From Candidatus Omnitrophota bacterium (GTDB lineage: Bacteria; Omnitrophota; Gorgyraeia; Zapsychrales; JANLHA01): DNA of 7,021 nucleotides. The position numbers were made by a program, and so were the translations under genes. The notes beneath the pieces are model-generated. The model ran no database searches. It saw nothing but the letters and a program-made list of their open reading frames with translations, and was not told the DNA's origin. Within the stretch, counting starts at the first letter, position 1. Every line of letters begins with the position of its first letter. Below, piece by piece: positions 1 through 6,379 of this stretch. The stretch is taken from assembly GCA_024653845.1 (NCBI GenBank), contig JANLHA010000171.1, forward strand, positions 1-7,021, given 5' to 3'.

Positions 1-277
1 CTTGTTGGAGGAATTGGTAAAACCGAATCCCCTCTTTTAATCCTGACCAGCCGTAAATTCTTTTGACCTTAAAAATTTTGAGATTACACCCCACATCATG
101 AACCGCATGGAGTGAGCTTGTCCCCTCACAATCCATACTGGCAATCGTGATGCGATATCGAGATTTTTCCAGATTTTTTGCAAGCGCGAAGATGTTGCGT
201 TCTGCTCCTCCCGCATTGGGATCGATCAGGCAATCCGTCAATAAAACGATATTTTTCTTTTTAGGTTCGTGGGGCAT
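1..277 (-). CDS. GT-B (family 4-like) glycosyltransferase, N-terminal part, cut by the window edge
   Basis: Reading from an ATG at 277 there is an open frame of 92 codons with no stop before the window ends at position 1. It starts MPHEPKKKNIVLLTDCL and contains NAGGAERNIFALAKNLEKS at about residues 21-39. The GGAER followed by an amphipathic helix is the usual acceptor-side loop of family 4 glycosyltransferases, after a first beta strand (NIVLLTD). A second strand, YRITIASMD, follows at residues 41-49. The nucleotide-sugar binding C-terminal domain lies outside the window, so donor and linkage cannot be inferred. The start lies inside the end of the membrane-protein gene upstream, overlapping its last 17 nt in another frame. 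No clear Shine-Dalgarno sequence precedes the ATG (TTTTCCTC), so translation is probably coupled to the upstream gene. The family is fairly sure; specificity is unknown. Confidence 0.82.
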   Translation of the reverse strand, partial: MPHEPKKKNIVLLTDCLIDPNAGGAERNIFALAKNLEKSRYRITIASMDCEGTSSLHAVHDVGCNLKIFKVKRIYGWSGLKEGIRFYQFLQQ

Positions 278-1595
278 GAGGAAAAGTTTTTTTACGTGGA
301 CGTTGAGATTCGTTTGTTGCTGCAAGTCCTGAGGAGACGATCAAATGCCCTCGCTCGACCATAGCCAAAAAGACCCAAAAGAAAGCGCCTAGGGGCAATG
401 GCCCCCAACGGTCACCAAAGAAGTTGGCAACCATGAGGCTAATCGTACACGCAGTGAATCCAAGTCCTAAGCCTTTCAGAAGAGGATCTTCTGTCCGACG
501 ATAAAGTTGCCATCCGCGTACCAATGATAGAATCATGATGGTTAAAAGGAACGTAATCCCAATCAATCCTTGTTCTGCGAGGGTTCTTAAGAAAACATTA
601 TGAGTATCGGTTTTGAGTTCAAGGTATGAAAACACATTGAAGCCTACCCCCATGATAGGGTTATGTTGAAAATACAACAGACTCTGCTCCCACATCACAA
701 GGCGTGTTGCCGCGGATTCATCAAGTTGACCTTCATGTTCGGTGAATTGAAGTCGTTCCATGACGCTGGCTGGAACAATCGTATTCCAACAGATGGCAAA
801 AAGAATCATTCCGACTAATACAATGCGGACTCGCACCAATCCCAAGAATAAAAGACCGATAGCTGTGGCCATATAGGCTCCTCGAGAATACATAAATACA
901 ACGATGTAAGAGGCGACCGCAATCAAAGAAAGCAAGCTCAATTTGATCCACGTGCGTTTTTCCCAAAGAAAGACTCCAATAAGAACAAACGTGTATGTAG
1001 CATAAAAGGCAGCCACTTCATTAGCGCCAAGGTGAACAAATGTTCCATGGACTTTTGTTCGAGAAACCCATGACGTCATCAATCCGACTTGTTGGAAACT
1101 GTAATATTCCATTAATAAGATTGCCGCACACATTAAAAGAAAAAGTTTTTTCAAGTCTTTGGTCGTCTTGATGTGGTTAAGGGTGAGGAAAAAAAATAAT
1201 GGCATGACCATGTAGTTCTTCCAAAATTGGACACGGGGATCGGTGATGTCCAGGGGAAATGGCGCGTTAATTGTGAAAGATCCGACCCAGAGGGTGATGT
1301 AGGTAAAAATCGCGTAGGTAAATAAAATCCAATTGAAAGGTGTTTTGGCTAGAAAAGGATCTTTGCTGGAAAGCCTAGAAACCAGCCACCCAACAATCAT
1401 ACAGATCAATAAGATGTCATTGAGGTCTTTTCCTAAAGGAAGAAAATCAAGTCGTTCCAAAACATTTTGTAGAGGAACAAGAGGAACGAGAAAAAATAAT
1501 CCATAACGAACCCTACCAGTCAGAGAAACTAATCCAACGATAATTGCGCTAAGATAAAGAAAATGTGGAGCAAATTGTTTAAGAAGACCTATCAT
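261..1595 (-). CDS. O-antigen ligase / polymerase family integral membrane protein (Wzy_C domain)
   Basis: A 444-residue polytopic inner-membrane protein with roughly 11-13 hydrophobic segments between residues 10 and 412 and a polar C-terminal tail (about 413-444). Wzy_C-type landmarks are visible. A membrane segment is followed by SRGAY at 237-241. A periplasmic-type loop of about 275-335 holds TRLVMWEQSLLYFQHNPIMG, then GVGFNVF. THNVFLRTLAEQGLIG at 331-346 matches the family's H-N-x-(Y/F)-L...E-x-G-(L/I)-(I/L)-G signature. Members either transfer undecaprenyl-linked glycan to lipid A core (WaaL) or a protein, or polymerise repeat units (Wzy); sequence alone does not separate these. The ATG overlaps the stop of the acetyltransferase gene by 4 nt (ATGA), and the 3' end overlaps the next glycosyltransferase by 17 nt. 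Length is normal for the family and there is no sign of disruption. Confidence 0.88.
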   Translation of the reverse strand: MIGLLKQFAPHFLYLSAIIVGLVSLTGRVRYGLFFLVPLVPLQNVLERLDFLPLGKDLNDILLICMIVGWLVSRLSSKDPFLAKTPFNWILFTYAIFTYITLWVGSFTINAPFPLDITDPRVQFWKNYMVMPLFFFLTLNHIKTTKDLKKLFLLMCAAILLMEYYSFQQVGLMTSWVSRTKVHGTFVHLGANEVAAFYATYTFVLIGVFLWEKRTWIKLSLLSLIAVASYIVVFMYSRGAYMATAIGLLFLGLVRVRIVLVGMILFAICWNTIVPASVMERLQFTEHEGQLDESAATRLVMWEQSLLYFQHNPIMGVGFNVFSYLELKTDTHNVFLRTLAEQGLIGITFLLTIMILSLVRGWQLYRRTEDPLLKGLGLGFTACTISLMVANFFGDRWGPLPLGAFFWVFLAMVERGHLIVSSGLAATNESQRPRKKTFPHAPRT

Positions 1596-2125
1596 GAGTT
1601 ATTCGTTTTGATGATTTTAGCAGGAATTCCGGTTACGGTTGCGTTGTCAGGCACATCGATAAGAACGACAGCATTGGCGCCGATTCGAACATTGTCCCCG
1701 ATCAAAATTTTTCCTAAAATCTTGGCGCCTGTCCCAACGTAAACATGATTGCCTAATGTGGGTGCTCCCTCTTTTCCTAATCCCCGTGTGCCGATGACAA
1801 CGCCTGGTCCAATTGAACAATTTTCCCCTATCTTGACGTCGCTGTGAATGATGATGCCTCCAAAATGACCAATGTATAACCCTTTTTTAATATCCGTACT
1901 GGCTGGAATAGAAATGCCTGTCAAAATTTCTGTCAATTTGAATAAGAGAAACGCGATTAATTTTAGAATGAAGGAAATTAAGGGGATGTGGATGCTATGC
2001 ACCCAACGGCCAAAGCGGTAAACAACAAGTGCCCAAATTCCCTGCTCAAAGACGAGATAAATATTGCGTCGATCATGAGGGTCTTTGATATAACGTTGGA
2101 TGTCCGCAGAAAGATTTGGAAACAT
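1592..2125 (-). CDS. Left-handed beta-helix O-acetyltransferase, serine-acetyltransferase/WcaB type
   Basis: A 177-residue protein with an N-terminal helical part (about 20-70, including a hydrophobic stretch near 46-68) and hexapeptide repeats from about residue 70. Examples are GISIPASTDI, KIGENCSIGPGVVIG (98-112), HVYVGTGAKILGKILIGDNV (127-146) and IGANAVVLIDVP. It ends with the TGIPAKII motif typical of CysE-like proteins. His87 (YIGHFGGIIIH) aligns by eye with the catalytic histidine of serine acetyltransferase. The loop that in CysE carries a second substrate-site histidine before a proline (RHPKI) reads GAPTLG here (120-125). WcaB-type colanic acid acetyltransferases have a similar loop. 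With glycosyltransferases on both sides, the likely role is acetyl-CoA-dependent O-acetylation of a sugar, not cysteine synthesis. The start follows a good ribosome-binding site and lies 3 nt after the upstream stop. Confidence 0.85.
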   Translation of the reverse strand: MFPNLSADIQRYIKDPHDRRNIYLVFEQGIWALVVYRFGRWVHSIHIPLISFILKLIAFLLFKLTEILTGISIPASTDIKKGLYIGHFGGIIIHSDVKIGENCSIGPGVVIGTRGLGKEGAPTLGNHVYVGTGAKILGKILIGDNVRIGANAVVLIDVPDNATVTGIPAKIIKTNNS

Positions 2126-2128
2126 GTT

Positions 2129-3004
2129 TTACCCTCTCAAAAATGTTTTTCCCAAATTGATCCATGGCCAAATATAGAAGGGCCAGGATTTGATCGCTTG
2201 CCAATATTGTCGACGAGCTTCCTTAAAGTGAGTTTGCAAAAGAAATCCGTCTCCTGCTTCCTTGTGAAGTCGAGCCAAAGCTTGGTGACGCAGAAATGCT
2301 TTTCCATTGCAGGCTTTTTCAATGGCTTTTTGATTTCCTGAAATTGTTTTTTCGATGCTACTGCTGAGGCTATTTGTACGGACACGATATGAGCCTAAAT
2401 GTTTTTGAACGAACGTCACCGGATAATTTTTTGTCATTCGCAGCCAAAGGTCGCGGTCCTCGGCGACATTGCCGATTTTTTCGTCGAACCCTCCAACCTC
2501 GATCAGAGAATCCCGACGAGCTAAGACGGTCAAACAAGCGATATGAGCCTTACGCAAAAGAAGGCTTTTAAAAATATGGCCTGACAAACCTGCTGGATTT
2601 CGGTTGAGTTTCTTAAGAATTTTTCCGTCTTCATCGATTCGAATGATTTCCCCGTGCACTAATACAATGGTAGGTTGTGCATCAAGAATTTTTACTCCTT
2701 CTTCGAGACGTGTGGGCGCCCAAAGATCGTCAGAATCAAGAAATGCAATGTATTCGCCCTTCGCTTCTTCAATGCCTCGGTTGCGTGCACAGGCTGGCCC
2801 TGCATTCTTTTGAGCGATGTATTTGATTTTGCTAGGATATTTTTTCTGATACTCTTCAACGATACGTCGCGTGTTATCTGTTGAGCCATCGTCAATGATG
2901 ATATGTTCAAAATCTTGAAATGTTTGCTGTAGAACGGAGTCCATCGTTTCTGGCAGGAATTTTGCCTGATTAAAGGTTGGAGTGATGATACTTACTCGCG
3001 GCAT
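2129..3004 (-). CDS. Family 2 glycosyltransferase (GT-A fold)
   Basis: A 291-residue enzyme. It starts MPRVSIITPTFNQAKFL, the standard first strand of family 2 transferases. HIIIDDGSTDNT (34-45) binds the nucleotide, NAGPACARNRGI (67-78) follows, and AFLDSDD (87-93) carries the metal-binding DxD. GGFDEKIG (171-178) and AEDRDLWLRM (181-190) hold the acceptor-side E-D pair. The enzyme adds a sugar from an NDP-sugar to a growing, probably lipid-linked, glycan on the cytoplasmic face. The C-terminal 70 residues (about 220-291) form a helical tail with an EARRQYWQAIKSWPF segment that looks like a single TPR-like hairpin. The frame stays open upstream to an ATG at 3121, but the added 39 residues are cysteine-rich, unlike the family, and lie inside the preceding gene. 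The ATG at 3004 has a Shine-Dalgarno match and shares one base with the upstream stop (TGATG), so it is chosen. Confidence 0.9.
   Translation of the reverse strand: MPRVSIITPTFNQAKFLPETMDSVLQQTFQDFEHIIIDDGSTDNTRRIVEEYQKKYPSKIKYIAQKNAGPACARNRGIEEAKGEYIAFLDSDDLWAPTRLEEGVKILDAQPTIVLVHGEIIRIDEDGKILKKLNRNPAGLSGHIFKSLLLRKAHIACLTVLARRDSLIEVGGFDEKIGNVAEDRDLWLRMTKNYPVTFVQKHLGSYRVRTNSLSSSIEKTISGNQKAIEKACNGKAFLRHQALARLHKEAGDGFLLQTHFKEARRQYWQAIKSWPFYIWPWINLGKTFLRG
2132..2138 (-). promoter_or_regulatory. Ribosome-binding site of the acetyltransferase gene
   Basis: The minus strand reads GAGAGGG, then TAAAAC, then the ATG at 2125, a spacing of 6 nt. It overlaps the last codons of the upstream glycosyltransferase, whose TAA stop follows immediately. 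It is one of the two better Shine-Dalgarno-like sequences in the window and supports this start. Confidence 0.6.
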
Positions 3005-4218
3005 CAATTGGAATTCCTTAAGGTCAAATGTTGATATTCTTGAGTCAGCGCATGAACGACATGATTCCAAGCAAATCGGTTTTCCGTCGTCAGGCGAGCA
3101 TTCTGACCTAGCTGCTGACACAATTGAGGATTATCAAGAAGTTCTGTCAGTGCTTTTGCAAGTGCTTTGTTGGTTGCGTCTTCCAAAAGAATGCCGTCAT
3201 GTCGATGTGTGATGATTTCTTTGATCCCCCCTCGAGCGAAAGCCACAACAGGTTTTCCCATGGCCATGGCTTCGATATTGACAACTCCAAAAGGTTCTGC
3301 CCATAACGATGGTACAACAAAGATATCGCAGGTAGCGATAAAATTTGGGATTTCTTCGTGGGCCACATAACCGGTAAAGATGATTCGGTCTTCAAAGCTT
3401 CGGCTGAGTTTTTTCAATTCTTGGATATAAGGTGTTTCTTGATTCTGGCTATACGTGACACCTCCCAAAATGAGCAATTTCAAATTGGGAAAGGCCTCTA
3501 AGAGGTTACGGAAAGCTGAAATCAAAATATGAACTCCCTTATATTCGACGAGACGACCGGTAAAAAGCAATACCTTGTCTTCTCTACTAATATTGTATTG
3601 AGCTCGAATTTTTTCAACTTTTTCGGGCGGGATTTTAGAAATTTGAAAAGTATTTGTATCAATCCCGTTATAAATGACAACGGTCTTGTTTTGAAGATAA
3701 GGATAAAGAGACAGGATTTCTTCTTTGAGAGAATGGCTACAGCAAATGATGCGATCCATTCGATCAAATAGTTTTTTCTTGAACAGCTTCCCTCCCGGTT
3801 CAACCACGCTTCGATTTTGAAGATGGAGGATAATTTTAGCTTGAGGATTCAATAGTTTTATCATGAAAGCGAATTGTGGACGGCTAAGGATATGAATGAT
3901 TTGAACTTTGGCTCGTCGAGCTTGCCAGGCAGCCCAAAAAGAATAAGGAATAAAATAAAATCTGCTCCCTTCTTTCTTGAATGGGAGCTTATAAGTGCAT
4001 AGAAGGATTTTTCCTAGGAGTCCTTTCTTATAAAAACGGTAATCAACGCCATCAGGATAATCTTTTGCTGAGAACTCCGGAGCCTTAATAGATAGGCTAA
4101 GAACGTAGTGTCTTTGTTGGGCTAAGGTTTTAGCCACTTGATAAATCCAATTTTCAACCGCTCCTCCCTGGACAGGAGGAACTGGTAATTTTTCAGAACT
4201 TAAGAAAGCGATTTTCAT
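3004..4218 (-). CDS. GT-B glycosyltransferase, family 4
   Basis: A complete 404-residue, two-domain retaining-type glycosyltransferase. The N-terminal Rossmann domain starts MKIAFLSSEKLPVPPVQGG, with GGAVENWIYQVAKTL (18-32) as the acceptor-side glycine loop and helix. The hinge region has VIYNGIDTNTF (181-191). The donor domain has LLFTGRLVEYKGVHIL (217-232) and FTGYVAHEEIPNFIATCDIFVVPS (281-304), followed by WAEPFGVVNIEAMAMGKPVV (306-325). The latter contains the E-x7-E motif (E308 and E316) that contacts the donor sugar and nucleotide. Length and motif order are typical. It probably transfers one hexose-type sugar to the lipid-linked repeat; the donor cannot be read from sequence. Its ATG overlaps the upstream stop by 4 nt (ATGA), and its own TGA shares one base with the next start. 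An AAAGAG stretch about 10 nt upstream is only a weak ribosome-binding site, so coupling is likely. Confidence 0.93.
   Translation of the reverse strand: MKIAFLSSEKLPVPPVQGGAVENWIYQVAKTLAQQRHYVLSLSIKAPEFSAKDYPDGVDYRFYKKGLLGKILLCTYKLPFKKEGSRFYFIPYSFWAAWQARRAKVQIIHILSRPQFAFMIKLLNPQAKIILHLQNRSVVEPGGKLFKKKLFDRMDRIICCSHSLKEEILSLYPYLQNKTVVIYNGIDTNTFQISKIPPEKVEKIRAQYNISREDKVLLFTGRLVEYKGVHILISAFRNLLEAFPNLKLLILGGVTYSQNQETPYIQELKKLSRSFEDRIIFTGYVAHEEIPNFIATCDIFVVPSLWAEPFGVVNIEAMAMGKPVVAFARGGIKEIITHRHDGILLEDATNKALAKALTELLDNPQLCQQLGQNARLTTENRFAWNHVVHALTQEYQHLTLRNSN
3014..3020 (-). promoter_or_regulatory. Ribosome-binding site that decides the start of the family 2 glycosyltransferase
   Basis: The minus strand reads TAAGGAA followed by TTCCAATTG and the ATG at 3004; the AAGGA core is about 10 nt from the start. 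It lies in the last codons of the upstream GT-B gene and supports 3004 rather than the farther upstream in-frame ATG at 3121. Confidence 0.6.
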
Positions 4219-5114
4219 TTTTTATGAGCTCTTTTCCATCGTTGCTGACAAAAACCAGTAAATCGATACAATTGCAATTCATGAAAAAATTTTTGGTCAG
4301 GCCGATAAAAAAAGAAAATCATTTGAAATGCGTGACTTATCGCCCAGCGGAACCACCAGCGGGGGATGTCAAAGATTTTTTTGTCATGGGGTTCTTCTTT
4401 TTGATTAAGCTCGGCCAAAGCTTTCCCGGAATTGAGATACCAGCGTCGAAAATATTTTTTATTGAAATGTTCGGTCTGGAAATGGTGATAAACAGCCACA
4501 GAAGGGTCATAAATGATTGCATATCCTCGGGCGCGGATTCGCTGACTCAGCACAGAGTCTTCATGCTGATGGCCCATCTGATCTCGCAAAATGAACCCTT
4601 CGACCTCTTTCAAGACTTGGCGACGGAAAATCATGTTGGAACCTGCGGCATAAAGGGTTGATCCTCGTTGTTGAGAAGGCTCAATCGCTCCAATGACGAC
4701 GCGAAGACGAGCTGAGTACCACAAGGGCTTTTCAGCCGGACAAATCCCTTCCACTTTGCCTGTTAAGCAGTGAAGATTGGAATCTGTGAAATTTTCTATG
4801 ACCTGTTTGAGCCAATGGGAATCAAAAGTGATGTCATCATCGGTAAAAGCAATCAGATCGGCATCGCTATACGTTAACGCATGATTAAGCGCGTAAACTT
4901 TCCCCTTCGTTGTTTCTTGGAAGTAGAATATTTTCAAGCTGGTTTGCTGAAGAAAATTTTTTAAAAAGTTTTTTGTATCTTCCTGGGTGCTGTTATCTGC
5001 AATGATCACACGAAATGGATAGGCGTGTGGCCTCTCTATGGCTTCGATACTTTTTAATGTCCGAGAAAGACTCTCGGGCCGATTGTATGTGGCGATGACC
5101 AGATCAAGACTCAT
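4215..5114 (-). CDS. Family 2 glycosyltransferase (GT-A fold), WcaA/rhamnosyltransferase-like
   Basis: A 299-residue family 2 enzyme. MSLDLVIATYNRPESL is the first strand and loop, and FRVIIADNST (34-43) is the nucleotide-binding strand. KGKVYALNHAL (70-80) follows, and LIAFTDDDITFDSHWL (87-102) carries the DDD metal site. AAGSNMIFRRQVL (156-168) and MGHQHEDSVLSQRIRARG (180-197) form the acceptor region, with E185-D186 as the probable base and a QRI...G motif close to the QxxRW-like position. The C-terminal segment after residue 250 is rich in Trp and Phe (PRWWFRWAISHAFQMIFFFY) and may sit on the membrane as a single amphipathic or reentrant helix. The likely role is transfer of one sugar in the repeat unit. 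The start overlaps the pyruvyl transferase gene by 11 nt with no visible Shine-Dalgarno sequence, suggesting translational coupling. The 3' end overlaps the next gene by 4 nt. Confidence 0.9.
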   Translation of the reverse strand: MSLDLVIATYNRPESLSRTLKSIEAIERPHAYPFRVIIADNSTQEDTKNFLKNFLQQTSLKIFYFQETTKGKVYALNHALTYSDADLIAFTDDDITFDSHWLKQVIENFTDSNLHCLTGKVEGICPAEKPLWYSARLRVVIGAIEPSQQRGSTLYAAGSNMIFRRQVLKEVEGFILRDQMGHQHEDSVLSQRIRARGYAIIYDPSVAVYHHFQTEHFNKKYFRRWYLNSGKALAELNQKEEPHDKKIFDIPRWWFRWAISHAFQMIFFFYRPDQKFFHELQLYRFTGFCQQRWKRAHKK

Positions 5115-6198
5115 GATGGTGATGGATAAGATCTTTTAAAATAGATTGACTATGCTCTGTTTGTTTTTCTTGGTAATAACGTACTTTGGAATAAATTTGG
5201 GATTGATAAAAATCCCATCTCGTATTTAATTCTTCAATCAGGCTCATCACATGTTTGGGATCGATTTGATCTGCCCGAACATTGAATTTTTCCAGATCCA
5301 TGGATGCCATAAAATCTCGGCATTTAGGACGGTATTCCAGCATGATCGAAGGAACGTAAGATGCCATCGCCAGAATCACGGAGTGTAATTTTTCTCCCAC
5401 AAAGAGATGGCAGGTTTGCAAGAACTTCATCACGTCAGGAATGGAAAGATATTTCTCAAAGATTCGGGGCTTCCCATGCAGGCGCTTGCAAGCCTCTTGG
5501 ATATACGGCAGATCTTCGTTCCAAACCGGAAGAAATGTGATTTCCCAGTTTTTCTCGAGAAGGATTGAGGCGAGTGTTACAACTTTTTCCAGTATCTCAT
5601 CTTCTTTTCCCCAAACGTTTCCGTGAGAAATGCCAATATTCATTCCTAAGTGTTTTTGATTATGCTGAGAAGATTTCTTTTCTTGAGCCAAACTCAAGGC
5701 GGGGTCACCAATGATTTGTGATTTTTGAAATCCATGCTCTTGAAGGATGTCCTGAGACAAGGGTCCACGGACTCCAACAAAATGACACTTTTCAAGGTGA
5801 TCAATCCATTGAGGCAAGGTGTTTCGAGGTTGGCCGATAGAACTCCAAAAGGCCGGGTCGCAAACTCCTGTACCAAATGTAAATGTAGGAACTTCTCTTT
5901 TCTGTGCCTCTTCAAAATTGAGGAGATAACCCTTTCCCCCATTAATAAGAGTCCCGCCCCCTAATGTGACGGCGTCATAGCAATCTCGTCGTGAGAATTG
6001 TTCAAAGATTTCCATTTTTCGTGTGTATTTGTAAGGCAAAATATGCGCCGGAGAAAAAAGTTTCTGAAAGGCTAGAAGCATGGCTTCATCGCCCAAATTG
6101 TCATATCCGACCCATCCGATGTAACCAATGCGTTTGGCAAATGGAAGTAAATAGGGCCAATTATTTTTGATGGAACGATATTGAGTGTGGAGTTTCAT
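5104..6198 (-). CDS. Polysaccharide pyruvyl transferase family protein (CsaB/WcaK-like)
   Basis: A 364-residue protein with the family's expected landmarks. IGYIGWVGYDNLGDEAMLLAF (24-44) is the N-terminal glycine loop with N-x-GDEA. AVTLGGGTLINGG (76-88) is the GGG(T/S)L motif. FTFGTGVCDP (106-115) follows, then VGVRGPLSQDIL (141-152) and IIGDPAL (162-168). In the second domain, LFVGEKLHSVILAMAS (265-280) holds the conserved (R/K)LH-type element (H272), followed by MLEYRPKCRDF. Members transfer pyruvate from phosphoenolpyruvate to a sugar as a ketal, adding negative charge; some relatives have other activities, so the substrate is inferred. The ATG is 4 nt after the VanZ-like frame, with no convincing ribosome-binding site (CGCCTAATCTC). 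The protein ends IHHHHES, an unusual natural four-histidine run encoded where the next gene begins. Confidence 0.87.
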   Translation of the reverse strand: MKLHTQYRSIKNNWPYLLPFAKRIGYIGWVGYDNLGDEAMLLAFQKLFSPAHILPYKYTRKMEIFEQFSRRDCYDAVTLGGGTLINGGKGYLLNFEEAQKREVPTFTFGTGVCDPAFWSSIGQPRNTLPQWIDHLEKCHFVGVRGPLSQDILQEHGFQKSQIIGDPALSLAQEKKSSQHNQKHLGMNIGISHGNVWGKEDEILEKVVTLASILLEKNWEITFLPVWNEDLPYIQEACKRLHGKPRIFEKYLSIPDVMKFLQTCHLFVGEKLHSVILAMASYVPSIMLEYRPKCRDFMASMDLEKFNVRADQIDPKHVMSLIEELNTRWDFYQSQIYSKVRYYQEKQTEHSQSILKDLIHHHHES

Positions 6199-6202
6199 GA
6201 GA

Positions 6203-6379
6203 TTAGGCGAAAATTGCTAGCAATAAAAAATTCAAAATACCATATGCGGGAATATGGCAGAGATTTTGCAAAAGCATTCTCCAGATTTGAGGCAGTCTCT
6301 CCCCTTGTCCCGGAGGCTGCATAGAGATATAAAAAAGAAAAATGGCGTAGGCGATGGTTAAGGGCAACCATTGCCTCAC
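6203..6379 (-). pseudogene. Truncated VanZ-like membrane protein
   Basis: From a GTG at 6379 the frame reads as 58 residues beginning (V/M)RQWLPLTIAYAIFLFYISM. This is the usual opening of VanZ-family proteins: a short basic start, a membrane segment and an S-x-P-like turn. After a polar loop (QPPGQGERLPQIWR) comes LCHIPAYGILNFLLLAIFA, matching the family's H-x-x-(A/Y)-Y-G-x-L segment. The frame then stops. Full VanZ-like proteins are usually about 110-150 residues, with a later D-E-x-x-Q...P-x-R and N-x-x-G part that is absent. An in-frame ATG at 6412 would add 11 residues. I prefer the GTG because it fits the family start, overlaps the preceding TGA (GTGA), and the extra residues lie over a frame recognisable as something else. 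The function of the fragment, if any, is unknown; VanZ proteins are small membrane proteins named from a teicoplanin-resistance gene, and many occur in envelope-glycan loci. Confidence 0.55.

Noticed and set aside
1988..2341. Plus-strand open frame of 117 codons
   Set aside because: It lies antisense across the acetyltransferase and family 2 glycosyltransferase genes, has no family resemblance, and both minus-strand genes have full motifs there.
3005..3121. N-terminal extension of the family 2 glycosyltransferase to an ATG at 3121
   Set aside because: The 39 extra residues are cysteine-rich and unlike the family, lie wholly inside the GT-B gene, and the ATG at 3004 has a ribosome-binding site and the canonical MPRVSIITPTFN start.
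3522..3803. Minus-strand open frame of 93 codons in another frame of the GT-B gene
   Set aside because: It is a shadow frame inside a gene whose catalytic motifs are complete on both sides.
4224..4661. Plus-strand open frame of 145 codons
   Set aside because: It is antisense to the well-supported family 2 glycosyltransferase, its composition is not protein-like for any family I know, and there is no ribosome-binding site.
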